From assembly GCF_010015445.1 (NCBI RefSeq), contig NC_053114.1, positions 18,059,724-18,123,723 of the forward strand: 64,000 nucleotides of DNA, read 5' to 3'. The notes beneath the pieces were generated by a model. It saw only the letters and a program-made list of their open reading frames with translations, did no database searches and had not been told where the DNA came from. The number at the start of each line of letters is the position of its first letter. The stretch's first letter is position 1. Below, piece by piece: positions 49,466-62,446 of this stretch. The position numbers and the translations under genes were made by a program. The DNA is from Perca fluviatilis (Eukaryota; Chordata; Actinopteri; Perciformes; Percidae).

Positions 49466-52048
49466 CTAAAAGTGACTCAGAACCTATACAGTCAAGTACA
49501 GGTACTTGCCCATTAATGGGAAACTTATCTCTCTCAAACACATGTCAACCTTTTACTGACCTTCACCACCAGCTAATTGGCATAGGCAGGATTTTGCTTT
49601 CTACAAGACTGTAGTTAAGTATGTGTGCATGTGCGTGTGTGGGTGTGTGTGTGTCTGAGCTTTCAAGTTGAGAAGCTGAGAAAACACCTGCACCTGCATC
49701 CTGTGCCAATTACCTCACTTAACTCTCTCCTGACCTCTTTCCTCACTCATCTGTGCAGGAGAACCACTTACTGTGAAGCCTCCTCCTCCTTTCTCTTTTA
49801 TCCCCAGTCTGTCACTTCTGCCAGTTCTAGCCTGTCCTACCCCCAGTCTGTCTCATTCATTCATTCACCTTTTCTTTCTTGTATGTGTTAAGGGTGCTTG
49901 TCAGTTTGAGTGGGGTTGTTTTGTGCGTGTGTATCTGTCTGTAAATTAGGGTCCGAAATTAACAGGAACTTAAGGCATAAATACACTTGAAAGGCCATAG
50001 AACAATTGTATTCAAAAGTACTCAAATGCACCAAGGAGGGCCCTTTTTGCATTTTTGTCTTGTTAAAAGTTTTTGTCAAATATATTATGTGTATAGATCT
50101 GCCATCCGTTGTAGGCCACTATTTATGGGAGCCAATGGGTGAGGATTGTTTCCAGTGTTCTGGGTGAGTAAAACGGAGCCGTTTTGAAGCAGATCAAACA
50201 AGGGAGTACACTGCCTGAAGCAGTAGAAAATGTTGGCTTTGGGCAGCCAGCAGTAGAACAAAATGCTGACCCTATGCAAATGCAAACTGCTGTCATCAAA
50301 TAAGCAGAAATAGAACAACCACAACTAAAAAAAATGAGAAAAAAAACTTTAAGGCTGGAAGATGGACTGGTTGGGAACACACTGTGAGGAAAACAGCGTC
50401 ATCCTCTTCTCTAAAGCCTGTTTTCAGAAGTGGGAAAGAAATGTAGGGCAAGAGGGTTATTATGATTTTTAAAGAGGCTGTAACAAATCTTGTAATGTAA
50501 ATGTAAAAAAAATACCCCAAAAATGTGTATTTCTTACCCTTCAGGGTGTGTCACTATTTATACATCTGTGTGTGCTGCACATCGCAGAGGACTCTCAGTA
50601 CTGTAAATCTGAAAATGTCTAATTTGTCCAGCTAGTCCTTGTCAGTGTGTTTCCCCTGCGTGACGGCGTAACCCTGTCACATTTGAAATCTCCAACAGGG
50701 ATAAAAAGCATGAATCACTCCAGTGGAATGACTTCAAGTTAACTAATTGTTTTAATTGTTTTCCACTATAGAAACAGGAAATGATCAAAGTGAATGCAGC
50801 TAAGCTCTTGCCACATTGTGTCTCCCTAATGCGAGAGGAAAACAGTACACATCTCCGGCACTCTGTGAATAATTCAGTCCCACCTCGGGCTGTTGTCTAT
50901 TGATGTTCCTGCAAACTTACCCATTGCACAAGTGACAATCCTGACACTTGCCACATCTAACAGCCCCCCTCAATCATCACTATTTTATCATGTGGATGTG
51001 TCTGTTTTAATATTCATTGCAGTGAACACAAACCAAAGTGGGGTGTGCAGTAATATAATTTGATATTCTCCCCCAGATGTTGTAAAACATTGCAGGGTGA
51101 TTAACATACTTTGGATGGAACTAAACATAATAATCATTTTATGAGGCTAATACATCAGCGCTTCACCATTACAGCACATTAAAAGATACAGCTACTGGCA
51201 AAACATATGTCCCATTTACATATGCAAAAGGTAATTGAGAGACTGAGAAAATCTTAAACATTTTAATGATGTAAGTTCCCCAGCCCATTCTAATTAGCCA
51301 AAAGCACTTAAAGCCCACTGTTCTGCTATATAGTTTCACGTATCCTTTTATTTTGGTTCTACAGGCATCGCCAGATCATTCTCTGATGCTCAAATGGTCA
51401 AGCCCAGTCATTAGTATTCTCTCCAGACTTCAGACTGTAATTGGTATCTTTTACACTGCCTGTTCAAAGCATTTGCTTAATGTTCACCAAAAGGCCAATA
51501 TGTCTCTGCTATTTAGTATTAACGCAACATTTGTTCTGACGCCTCCTCCTTTCCAGCCTCCTGCACTGAACAGCCCACTAGCAGTAGAATGTAGAGCAGA
51601 GCACACACTGGAAACAGGGTGGTTTTGCAGTTCAGATGAAAAGCACAGATTGAAGCTAAATATGTGAGTGTGCGAGTTAGTCATACCGTTAGCATCATTA
51701 TTACCTAACTGGCCTGTGCCTCGCTGAGGGTGAGCAGCTGTGTTTCAGGATGTCTCTCTGCAGGTGCAAAGCCCACACACACTCCGGACAGGAAATTACA
51801 GCTTCACCTGGGCCAGCAATCACCTGTGCTCCATCCTGACTCAGCCCCTGCTGCTCTGTGGGAAAGAAACCCTCCACAACAGTTCCTCTCCTCTCCTTTC
51901 TTTCACTTTCCACATGCTTTCCAGTTGTTTGCCATATTTTCTCCTTTCCTCTCTTCCTCCTAATGCTTTTCTTTGCATCCTCAATGTCTCACATTTCAAC
52001 AAACTTCCGCAGGTCTCAACAGGCCTCCTTTGTAGGATATATTAATAT
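49461..52048. other. no gene recognised; candidate conserved non-coding block
   Basis: No gene was assigned. From about 50690 to 51560 the DNA lacks simple repeats and recognisable transposons and is dense in TTAAT/ATTA and AATAATCATTTTATGAGG-like motifs. It is the best-looking candidate conserved non-coding region in the window. This is inference from composition only. Confidence 0.4.

Positions 52049-52122
<74 letters not shown>
52049..52122. repeat. compound (AC)5(AT)32 microsatellite
   Basis: A short AC tract (52049-52058) passes directly into 64 bp of pure AT (52059-52122). The AT part can extrude as a cruciform. Confidence 0.97.
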
Positions 52123-52125
<3 letters not shown>

Positions 52126-52857
52126 TGTAGCAGTATGAGTTTAACTGGTAACTACCTGGCGTTCTTCCAGGTCGCCTACTCCGTGTTTGTCGCTCTTCTG
52201 CGGTACAGGTGAGGTAGCGGCTTTACTGTCTGTCTATCGATAACATTGCGATTAGGAGGTAAAATTATTTCCTGGATGAAATTCCCAGGGTGACGTCGGT
52301 GTTTTTGGGTCAGATTCCACCTAGACCACAATCTCCTCTGTTCTGTCCACTCTCGTGTTAAATGTCACTACTTTTGGACCACGTAAATAAATACACTAAT
52401 GAAATAACAAACAAAATAAGAAGACTCCTATTGCTTTATCCTTGGCTTTGACCTGAGGAGGCACAACAAATTTTTCGTTGGTATTGATTAAGAACCCATT
52501 TCAACTACAGCCGATGTACTACATTATGGCCATTCAGTGCAGTCGGAAAAATAAAGAGATTATTTAGTGCTCCTATGAGAAGTTATTTACAGTAAAAGCT
52601 GATATTTCTATATTTCTGAACAGCCTACAGAAAACTGGACTTCAGACTGCAACCTCACTTATGGTGTTTGTTTCCTAAGGCTTGGTGCAAAACCAGCCAT
52701 GCCTACATGTGATCAGTAAACTGTTGCATTTGGACACAGACAAAAACATGTAACTGAAAAAAGGTATTTAGAGACTTGAAGGAGAGAAGACCATTCTTCC
52801 AAACTGCTTGATTCTGGAGACATTCTTGAGGCTGGACCTCCTGTACTCCTGAAAGCT
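52123..52857. other. no gene recognised; possibly unidentified repeat
   Basis: No gene was found. The stretch between the AT tract and the Tc1/mariner-like copy has no recognised repeat ends. It includes TTTGACCTGAGGAGGCACAA near 52450. Confidence 0.4.
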
Positions 52858-52859
52858 TA

Positions 52860-54060
52860 CAGTTTTTTCCGATTGCTAAACGACAGTGGGCACGACTGGA
52901 GTCACGTGTGCAGAACTCTAACTACAGTCTGCACTACCACCAGTCACCTGAGCTAAACAGTTCACATCACCTGCAAAACTCATTCAAAGCAACACAACTC
53001 TTCACACACGTCTCAAAACAGGCTCAGTGCAGCCAAACACTATGCACAAGCCTCACTGAGATAACACACACTGTCACTCAGAACACACGGAGAGTAAAAA
53101 CACTAGCATCAAACACCAATACAGAGATTACAAACTTTCTCATCTTTACAGTTTGAACAATTTGAGTGACTTGACACTACTCAACAGTGTTTTTAAGGAA
53201 AAAAATATAGATTGTATAGCATACCAGTTTTTACATAAGGTAAACAAGAAGGAATGAAAATCAGCAGTTTTCTTCAATAAAGTATTTTGTCTCTAGTAAT
53301 TTATGGAATTACTGGGGAAAAAAAACTAAAGGTACATACGTAACAGTACTAAAGAATAGTGTGACTAATCCTGCCTCTCTCCAGCATCATGTGGCAAGTT
53401 TTCTTCATCACATTGGATGTCTGCATCATCTCTAAATACAAATGAATGTGGTGTTTCTATTGCTTTCACCTCCATTACTTTCTGAAAAACAGTAAGAACG
53501 CAGTTTTACTATTGTAAAGATATAGTATTTTTCACTTTTTTTGTATAGCTGTGTATATATCCTCAGACATCTTCCCTGGACATATTGGTATCTTTGCTCT
53601 TTTACCTTTTTCTCTCAAACAGTACAGTGTATAATTATTTCATTCTTATTTGGTGTTTGTATACAAAAAAGGCTTTCTGAGCTTTCTCTACTGTATATAA
53701 ATACTGTATATGTTCACTAACTAGTCTAAAACAAACACCTGCTTAGGCTTTCAGCTAAAATTGCAATCAGCAGTGTTTGAAAGGCACCAGACTGAAATCT
53801 ATTCTGTTTTGAATGTGTGGTTAACAGTTATGACAGCAGTGTGTTAGCATTTGAACAAAGTGCTGTAAATCTACAGTGTTGTGCACGTTGTGGTTAAAGT
53901 CATGGGGTAAGTGTGTAGAGTTTTGAAAACTGTGTTCAAGCAATGGAAAACGAACTAGAGTTTGGTCCACATGAACTGCTGCTGTGCAGACTGTAGTTAG
54001 AGTTTTGCAGATGTGACTCCAGTTGTGCCCAGAGTCGCCTAGCAATCGAAAAAAACTGTA
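52860..54060 (-). mobile_element. Tc1/mariner-like non-autonomous element, copy 2 (inverted)
   Basis: A 1201-bp element flanked by TA (52858-52859 and 54061-54062). The ends are CAGTTTTTTCCGATTGCTAA and TCGAAAAAAACTG, matching copy 1 at 34313-35480 but in reverse orientation. Its right end, read on the minus strand, carries ACAGCAGCAGTTCATGTGGA as copy 1 does on the plus strand. Scattered differences separate the copies, and the donor of the putative intron (GTAAGA in copy 1) is GGAAGA here. Confidence 0.9.
53365..53481 (-). pseudogene. transposase-like terminal exon remnant in copy 2
   Basis: On the minus strand, after the acceptor TTACTGTTTTTCAG, the same 38-codon frame as in copy 1 runs to TAG at 53365-53367. 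It is identical to copy 1 over all 117 bases and the identity extends a little beyond on both sides. Upstream, the donor corresponding to copy 1's GTAAGA is changed to GGAAGA. This is a decayed transposase piece, not a host gene. Confidence 0.5.
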
Positions 54061-54062
54061 AA

Positions 54063-57019
54063 TAAAGCAAAGAATACACCTGTTACTTCTGCAGCTTCAT
54101 ATTGAGAGGCAATGATACCAAGCCATGCCCACTCATCTTAATTAAGGTACTACTATAATTATGTCAGGTGGGCTGTAACAGTATGTTTAAGGATTCCTCT
54201 GGTTTTAATATAAATTTGCCTTTCTTTCAAGATTGGCCTTTTTTCTACTATACAACTGCTATGGATGTTCACATGGCATTACCAAACAGGTAACTGAATT
54301 AACAATGGTACTGACACACCATTGTGTTCCATTTATAACAAAAATATCAAATCCATGTGGAAGATTTATGGATTGAAGATGAAAGCATAGCATAGGATTT
54401 GCTAATGAAAATGCAGTGTCTGACTTTTCTTTAAGTCAATGAGCAGATGTCCTTATTTTCTTAAAAACCTCCACCTGAGAAGTTTGTTCAGATAAGAACC
54501 TCATATGGTTTAAGTTGCTCCTTTGTAATAGTTTATTTATCTGCTTGGAAATAGTTTCTGTGGAATGAGCTATACCTTTACCATTATTTGGAGCTACCGG
54601 GTAACAATAATTTATCTTGTCTTTGTTTTGCTATTATGCTGTTTTCAAAACATTAGGACAATTACATTTATACATTGTCTGTGGCAAAACAGAAAAACAG
54701 TAATTTGTACAAAGCAAGCACAACGATCTGAAAAATGAGACTAATTTTGTCCAGAAATGGAGGAGGAAGTATTGAAGGGAGGTAGGCATAATAAAACAAA
54801 ACAAAGCTACTGTGAATATCATTATCAAAACTATATATGAGTAGCACAGCTAACAGCAAAACCAATTTGTTTTCTTTATAATACACACTCTCCAATGTGT
54901 GTGTTTAATGGATTGAGCTACAGTTCACTTCTTAAGGCTGCAGAGGATGAGCTCTAACAATCTGTCAGCGACCTTTCTTGGCTTTCTGTCTGATCAAAGC
55001 CTCAACTCAGCAGCACTCCCTGCTGCAGGTCCCAACCCTCTGTCCTTCTCACTTGATGTAGAGGAGAACAAAGGCACGCTGGAGAAGGACAGACAGAGGA
55101 GAGGAGGAGAGAGAAGAAATTGAGAGTAGAGAAGGAGAGAACAGGGAGAGGCCATGCTGAGAGGTCATGTTTGATGAGAACTCTGGATCTTCTGCAGATA
55201 GACAAAAGGGAGAAAGGTCAGCTCAACTTAGCCAAAATAGAAACACAGAGGAGGAGGTAGAGGACAAAAGATGAGGCTGAAGTGTTTGGAAGACTGAGGA
55301 GGAAGAATAGGAGGGGGAGGAGGGGAGGGATGAGACAGGAGGAGGACCCATCGGATAGCAACTCCAATTAAGATTGGTTACCAGATAAACAGATGCCCTG
55401 CGTGTGTGTGTGTGTGTGTGTTTGTGTTTGTGTGTGCGCATGTCTAAGTAGTTCTGAGTGCGTGAGAAGAGTCAGTGAAAGTGTCTGCAAATGTATGTGT
55501 ACAAGTATATATTTGCACATTTGCGAGCATCCGTATAGATGTGTGTTTGTTCATCAATGCAAATATGTGCATGACTGTGTGAATACATTTTTTAATGTAC
55601 CTGTGTTTTCAAGAATCTGTGCATGTTTTTCTGCATGCATCCATGAAGGTGTGTTTATTTTAATTTTTTTCTATACTTAAAATCATGCATGAGTATGTGT
55701 GTTACTGTAGGTATAGTTCTGTGAGTGTGTAGTAATTGAATCCACATCCAGCACCTTGGTTGCCATGGTGGTCACCGTGGGGATAGTGTCAGACACATAG
55801 CAGCATGGAGGCTGTGAGTCTTCCGTACGTCAGCCGACAAAGTGGATATCAAGCGGATCAACATTTTATGTTTGTGGGATGATGATAAAGTACGATGCCT
55901 GTACTGTATGTGATGCAGATGATAGAATGGGTGCAAAGGATGAATACTATCAGTGCTTCTCCTCATCTGTTGCTACTGGATACGGATGATCTTTCCGCCT
56001 CGTGCAAGGGCGGCGGGGCAGAGTGACAACACCCCCACTGTGGCTCCATCTTTCCTTCTCCAGTGTCTCTTTCTATTGTTGTCACTGTCCTTGTCTGTCT
56101 GTCTTTCTCTCTCCTTTGATGACACTTAGTATAACCAATAAACCGCAGACTTGCTAAGTATCAAGATAAGACTGTGAACAATCCAGCCTATCATTATTTC
56201 TCGGACCTGATCAATCAACAAGATACATTATTTATTGTAGGCTTTCTTTTCAATTCTGGAGTGAGTCACCAGTCACCACAAGTATACAGAATACAACTGT
56301 GTTATGATCAATTCATTACTTACATCTATAAAGTGATCAGTTACAGAACCTTTAAATGATAGTATTCCAAAAATGAGGTAAAAAAGTAAAAGTAAAATCA
56401 GGATTAAATGTACAAAATAAAAGTTTAGTTACAATATTATGTTTTCAAATGATGACAAAACAAATGCATTTTTTTTTTCCAAGAGTACATCTGCCACAAA
56501 ATATTCTCCTTAGAGAAAACTGATGTCACCTATAAGTAAATCTGCAGTACAAATTACCAAGGGAGGTCCCAGGTGAATGGTTGTCCAGAAAATGTTCTAT
56601 AATGTTAAATAATGAGCAAAACAGAAGTAGCAGTGGTCCACAGGGACTGTTCAATTGTTACTACCATCATGCAGTCTATCATGTGGATCTGTTATGGTGA
56701 CAGAGTCACAGTTGTTTGTCAGTTTCCATGCTAATTCTGAGACTATACCTTAGTTAAGCCAGGGATATTGCACAGCAAATGACTTGTGATTCCAAATCGG
56801 CTGTGTGCAGCTCTGTCACTATAAGACCATGTACCGTCTTCCCTCAAACTTACAGTAAGCATAGTTATGTTTGACTGTGTATCTGAACCTGATCTTTTCC
56901 GAAAGTAACACTTTCTTGGGGAAAAAACTCACAAAATACCATCATTATAATGAAGCAAAAATATCCTCAAGGCAGCAAACATCAAAAGGATATATTCTAC
57001 CATGGGAAACCCTAGTTTG
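54063..57019. other. no gene recognised
   Basis: No gene or delimited element was recognised except the (GT)n tract at 55401-55421. The purine-rich segment at 55070-55340 is compositional. Open frames across it have no domain. Confidence 0.45.
55401..55421. repeat. (GT)n microsatellite
   Basis: A short GT tract with an imperfect TTTGTGTTTGTGTGTGCGC extension. Confidence 0.93.
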
Positions 57020-57030
57020 TGTTTGACAAG

Positions 57031-57204
57031 TTTTTTTTGTGACCATTTTAGGCCTTTCTTTCCACAGGACAGATGAAGACATGAAAGGGGAGAAATGACA
57101 TGCAGCAAATGGCCACAGGTCAGAGTCGAACCCACAGCTGCTGCATTGAGGATAAACCTCTATATGTGTACATCTGCTCTACCAACTGAGCTAACCAGGC
57201 CACA
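57031..57204 (-). mobile_element. tRNA-derived SINE with 11-bp TSD TGTTTGACAAG
   Basis: A 174-bp element on the minus strand. Its head is tRNA-like: TGGTTAGCTCAGTTGGTAGA holds the RNA polymerase III A box, and GTGGGTTCGACTCTGACC holds the B box. The body continues TGTGGCCATTTGCTGCATGT and ends in a short A-rich tail (poly-T at 57031-57038 on the plus strand). Perfect 11-bp direct repeats TGTTTGACAAG flank it at 57020-57030 and 57205-57215, the mark of LINE-driven retroposition. It is not a functional tRNA: the 3' half goes straight into the SINE body. Confidence 0.93.
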
Positions 57205-57215
57205 TGTTTGACAAG

Positions 57216-58462
57216 AATAAAGGAAAGCATTGCCACAATTATGAAGATGTCCATCTGTGCTGGTGGTCTGCAGCATGTTGTCCAACACTGCCTAGAGTGC
57301 CTACTAGTCATTGTGTCTGACACTCTCAGATTCTCAATGACCAGCCAAGCTTGGAAAGTTGGCATGGTAATCAAGGTGTTAGCAAAACAAAAAACTCCCT
57401 CACATTCACCTGCTAAATGCAAGCTTTTGTTCATCTAAACTCTTCAATTTGTGAACTATTCTTATTTGAAACTAACAGACAAGTTGAGTGTCTTTTTTGA
57501 CAAATTCATGGAAAATATGCAAAGCATTTGCTTGACCAGATGCATCTTAGCTATTTCAAATATTTAAGGCCATATTGAAATAGCTTTTTCCCCATCCTCT
57601 TCAACCATCATCAGCATGACAAGTCCCATTAGTGACTCAGTGTGTGTCATATCTCCTCTTATCAGTGCTGGCTTTCACACAGTTCAGATCATTTCAAGTT
57701 CCTCCCTCTGCAACTTTAATTTACACCTTCTCTGTCCTCCAGCTTTCAGAGGTCATTTTCTCTTTTCTTCAAGGCCCATTGGTCACAGAAAGGAATCTGT
57801 TCTCACTGCCCACCAATCTGGGACCTTGAAGACCTGTAAGAACAGAGTGGTAGTGTAATTTTAGTCCCTCTGTGACTGGAGGAAGTAAAGGAAGAGAGGG
57901 TAAGAGACATGCCTTGCCTTACTGACCTGTTGTGCAACACAACTCAATGTATTTTTTTCACTAACCGGGTTCTCTCCCTGCTGTGGTTGAGGCTATGAAA
58001 AATGAATCAGTATTAAATATACATGCTACAACCAGATTACATTTATAACAGGAAAACCCATATGTGGTGCAACAGCATGCAAAATGTAACTATTTAGAGT
58101 TCATACGTTGTGTGAGCAAGTCGATTTGCATACAGATGTGTAATGCAGAGCCCTAACAAAGTGCCTGGTTAATTGAATTAGCACCGGCAGTCTCGGCGGA
58201 GAAGTGCTGCGCCAGCAATAAGGTGCCACTGTTGCAGAGCAGGGCAGCAGTGAGTGTAAACAGTCGCCCCATAGGGAGGCATATATATTGTTATGGTCCT
58301 CCTGTGGTCGTTTGGGAGAGCAGCTGTCAGAAACAGGGCTGGGCTGTTACTTCTCTCTGTTCCAACATCCCATCGCCATTCTTACTCATCGTCTTCTATC
58401 ACTGTTTTGCTCACCCCTTGTCCCTGTTCCCTTGGGTAGTAGTTCTTTCTGTCCACACATGC
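57216..58462. other. no gene recognised
   Basis: No gene or delimited element was found. A purine-rich patch lies near 57878-57910. Confidence 0.45.
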
Positions 58463-58466
58463 CTTA

Positions 58467-59690
58467 TTTCCACTGCATGGGTCGACTTGACTCGACTCAC
58501 CTTTCCCCCCTGCTGATAGTACCCCCTGAGTGTAGGCGGGATTCTCAGCTGATCACCATAGCGACGCCACGTGAAACTGCTGTGACATCATCTTTAATGC
58601 GACATTTGCTGAATCCTTTCATCGGCAACCAAACAGGGGAACGTCTGCCCTTCGTTAATTGTACGGGATAGAGTAAGTAGTGTACAGTAAGCCGTAGTTT
58701 TGCGGTCGCTGTTGACGGTTTACCTTGCCCGGCAGCTGGATCACAGGATCACCTGATCAGACAAAAATCCATCTTGTCAAGTATTGTGTTTGTGTCTACG
58801 CCACCAGTGGTTTGGACCGTTCAACGTCCTGTAAGGAGCTGCGCTTCCCACTAGTGACGGTTCCCTTTGACTAATCAGTGGTCTGCAGTGTTTTAACTCC
58901 ACCTTCTAGTATTGGCTCAGCTCACTTAGAACCTCGACTGAGGTGGTACCAAAAAAAATACCAGGGAACTTTTGTCCATAGAGAGGCGAAGTCCCTCCCC
59001 TTCTGGTGGACGTCATGGGACCTTAATTCGGAAAAAAATATGATTGGTAATGAACGGGGAGAGGCAAATTATTTTTTGATCCCTTTTGAATTCAGCCATG
59101 GATTACAAATATGAATTTCGGCAATTTAAAAGATAATTTTTCAATCAAAGAAAGTCTCAGTTAGCCGTAGGTTTGTCATATGACCACTTAGTGAACTACA
59201 TCTCTCGTCTCACAAAATTTACGTCACCTAGCTTGATGCTCAACTTGCTCGCTAGCTAGTTAGCTTAGCTCTTTTCCACAACACATGTAACGTTATCTTA
59301 CCCAGTGTGTTTTATCCAGTGAAGTGTTTTCAGCAGATAAGCAAAAGAACAAGCAAGATCCTCTGCTCATTTGAGTAAGATGTCATCCATGCCACGTTGA
59401 AGTGTGTAGTCTTTCTAATTATGTATTTTCACAGTCTTATACTTCAACAGTTTAACAATAAACTGAGACTTTCTTGACTTGCAACATTATCTATTAAACT
59501 GATGAACATCATATGTGTAATTCATGGCTCAATTCAAACAGGATCAAAAAATGATTTGTCTTTCCCCATTCACTCCCGTTCATATTTTTTCGAAAGAGGT
59601 AGAAGTAGAAGGGCGTGACTTCAGCTCTCTGTGGAAAACCAAAAGAGCGAGTCAAGTAGAGTGTATTTGAGCCGTACCATGCAGTGGAAA
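58467..59690. mobile_element. TIR DNA element with a nested long-TIR element
   Basis: The ends are the exact inverted pair TTTCCACTGCATGG (58467-58480) and CCATGCAGTGGAAA (59677-59690). Subterminal CGACTTGACTCGACTC on the left matches the GCGAGTCAAGTAGAG region on the right. The left half contains GAGGTGGTACCAAAAAAAATACC, as in a common fish element. A second element occupies about 58975-59635. No TSD was clear, so the superfamily is unassigned. Confidence 0.7.
58975..59635. mobile_element. nested long-TIR (foldback) element
   Basis: The left end TCCATAGAGAGGCGAAGTCC pairs with the right end GACTTCAGCTCTCTGTGGA. Complementarity continues inward to TTTTTTGATCCC...GAATTCAGCCATG on the left and CATGGCTCAATTC...GGATCAAAAAA on the right, so the arms are about 125 bp. 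It has no coding capacity. Exact boundaries and TSD are uncertain. Confidence 0.7.
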
Positions 59691-61419
59691 AGTCTTTCAG
59701 CGTCACAACATCTTTCCTGATTCATGTCCTGTCCACAGTTACACCGAGGTAGACTAATAGGAAAATGTAGTGAAAATGTTCGGACAAGTCACAATTACTG
59801 CATTAAAACCCTTGATCAAATAACTTTTATACTTGTACCAGACAACATTAATGATAACGTGACTTGTGACATGAAATAGTTGATATTATGGTATTGTCTA
59901 TATATCAGCAATTATAGAAAGTTAGAGGCAGTCAAAACATAGTCAAATTCACTCCCTTATGCACATTTCTTTTTGAAAACTCCAGTTTAGTGTGAATGGA
60001 AAGCCAAAATGATGAAAAAAAAATGTTAGCATGACATGGTCTTAGCCTCAGCCCTGCTCGTCTCCTCAGCCCTGAACCTCCAACCCATCAACCAGCAGCT
60101 CTTTCCTCCAACAGACCATCCCTCTCTCACCTCAGGCTCTGCTCTCACCTCCCTCACTCAGCCGTGTTAGCCATTCACACTTGGCCTGTGAAATCACACT
60201 CTCTTCACAGGGGCTCTTCAACACGCCACAATCTCTCTCTCTCTTTCCTGCCCTCCCTCTCTCTCCCCCGCTGTCTCTTTGAATTCTAATTGACTGAACA
60301 ATGAATCTATCATTATTTCCCTCGCCTGTAGCAAACAGATGGGGCATTGCCAGTCTCTCTCCATTTTCATTGTCCCTATATGTCTTACACTGTCACTACC
60401 GCTGCATCAATCTACCTGTTAGGCGCACCCAGTCCCTCTTTCACCTGTTCCAACAACTCACAAATCAAAATGATTTTACTGGGTCAAGCCCATTTTCAAT
60501 GTCCATGACAGTCCCTCTCTTTTACCTCTTTTATTCACAAGCTGACTCTCAATCCTAACCACAAAGAAAATAACAATTGAGCTAAATATTACATTTACAC
60601 TTACACTAAAATCTTTTTAAAGTTTTTTTGCACCTACCTACAGTACAGAAACAGATCTTATGATGTTATGGATCAATTATAGTTTGGCTGACATATTTAG
60701 CATTTTTATTTCTGCCATAAGAAACTATTAACGGCTGCATAGTCAGCTATAAAGGGAGTTGTAATCAACTTTACTGCTCACTATCTTATTTCCTTTGAAA
60801 AGCACGGTTCTTTTCTGTCAAAATAATATGTGTTATTGCTGTTATAATTGAATGCCTTAACTTTGTTAACAGGCTATCAAACTAACAAAAACATGAAGAA
60901 ATTCAACTAAAACACATGAATTACTATAGCCCTCAAAAAAGACGATATTTTGAGATAGAACCATGACTAAGTGCCTGGTTTGGCATCTTTGTGTGTGTTG
61001 ATGTGCATGGTCGGTATTGTCCAGTTGGAGCTGTTGTGTAAGAATGAGAGACAGCCTGGAGTGGTGCATTGTTGATTATGAAACAATACAATACAATATG
61101 CACGTCATGTATTGTGGATTATATTCAGAAACTGCTGCATTAACAATTTTGATGTAAAAGGTTTACATCTGCTCATCTCTACTACATGACAAGACAGCAG
61201 CATTGACACAGTTTTAGATCTGAATTCCCTGAATAATCTGATTAGTTATGAAGTCACACCTTTTATTTGTCACCATCAGGATGACAGGAAATGGTTAAAG
61301 GATAATTTTTGTTTATTACAACATTTTATTTTGTAGTTTTAGCCGTCATGGACCACTTTCACGGCAAACATTTTTGACTTGTCAAACAGAAAATGCACAG
61401 GTGGAAATAATAACATCAA
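59691..61419. other. no gene recognised
   Basis: No gene or delimited element was found. A C/T-rich segment lies near 60225-60275. Confidence 0.45.
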
Positions 61420-61526
61420 CAATAGCTCCTGAGGCTTGTGCTATGAAGCAAGATTTGACATTAATGAGGCAACTTCAGGTTCAACCCAGGGTTTTGTGTA
61501 TCACGACGGTGGATCACTTGTTACCG
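61420..61526. repeat. dispersed-repeat fragment at the insertion site of the hAT element
   Basis: Blocks GAAGCAAGATTTGACATTAA, GGTTCAACCCAGGGTTTTGT and ACGACGGTGGATCACTTGTT recall a common fish repeat. It is cut at 61526 by the CAGTG terminus of the hAT-type element. Confidence 0.45.
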
Positions 61527-61946
61527 CAGTGTTCGAATTACGTGGGAGCCAGAGGGAGCCGAGCTCCCATAGAGTGAGGACTGGCTCCCATGAAAGCACC
61601 AAAGTCAAAAATCTGAGGGGGTTTCTCATATCTGAAGGTGTCTGCCATATGTGGCATTGCAATTTAATCTTAATCAACGCTCATTATCCATCCCTGTGCG
61701 ATCTCTTACCATTAAAGACGTTAAATTAAAATATAACGTAGACCTGAGCCTATCCTACACTCATGAACGCAGCATGACTGCACTTCACCAACACACCAAA
61801 TGTGGCGGCGCTGCGGTGCAAATTCAACTCATGTTTAGTAGGCTACATGTTAACTCAAAGATAGGCAGAAAAAATTTAAACGTTGGAGGCCATTAATCGG
61901 CGCGCAAAGGCCTTGAAATCCATTCTGCAGTAAGCATCATATAGCC

Positions 61947-62240
61947 ATGGCAAAAAGAAAACAAGGCAGTTTAATTAATTTTGGTTTTACTAAGAAATTG
62001 TGTAGCGATGACGTTAATAGCACGACTAATTCACCTGTTGCAAGCCCTGTTAGCACACCTCCCACCGGAGTGTCAACGCAAGAAGAAGCTGAAGAAATAA
62101 TGTCCCCTCTGGCTGAAGATGATCCTAACCCCTCTCGCTCCTCTCTCCCGTTAGATTGGAACAGCCAGCAGTGGAGAGACTGGAAGAGCCGATATATATG
62201 GCTGTTTGTTAAGGATGGAAGCTTGGGGTGCGTCGCTTAG
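61947..62240 (+). CDS. hAT-type transposase, N-terminal exon (partial)
   Basis: The frame opens MAKRKQGSLINFGFTKK, then a Ser/Thr/Pro-rich linker (about residues 20-65), and then WNSQQWRDWKSRYIWLFVKDGSL. KRKQ..L..FGF at the start and a basic block before a WL..KDG...C segment are typical of hAT transposases that carry a TTF/BED-like zinc finger, and of host genes derived from them. The frame stops (TAG) right after GCVA, where the first zinc-binding Cys pair would lie, so the remaining exons are missing, spliced from further on, or lost. An intact ATG and 97 clean codons argue for a recent copy. The family assignment is from recalled motifs. Confidence 0.55.
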   Translation: MAKRKQGSLINFGFTKKLCSDDVNSTTNSPVASPVSTPPTGVSTQEEAEEIMSPLAEDDPNPSRSSLPLDWNSQQWRDWKSRYIWLFVKDGSLGCVA

Positions 62241-62446
62241 GTCTGAATGGAGGAATTCTGGTATTCTTTGGTAGCCTGAGTAACTTTAACCGTTGTTCAT
62301 GTGAAATCTCAAAAACAGCCTGATGCTTTGTTTATAGACTATTTGTGGGTGGCTGTTTGCAGTTTGACCTATCTATTCCTGTCGATAAAGTATAATAGGG
62401 TAAATCCTGTATAGTGCATACACTTCATTGTATGCACTCATTGTAA

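Noticed and set aside
57120..57204. tRNA gene on the minus strand.
   Set aside because: A and B boxes are present, but the sequence continues into a SINE body and tail with an 11-bp TSD and does not form a complete cloverleaf.
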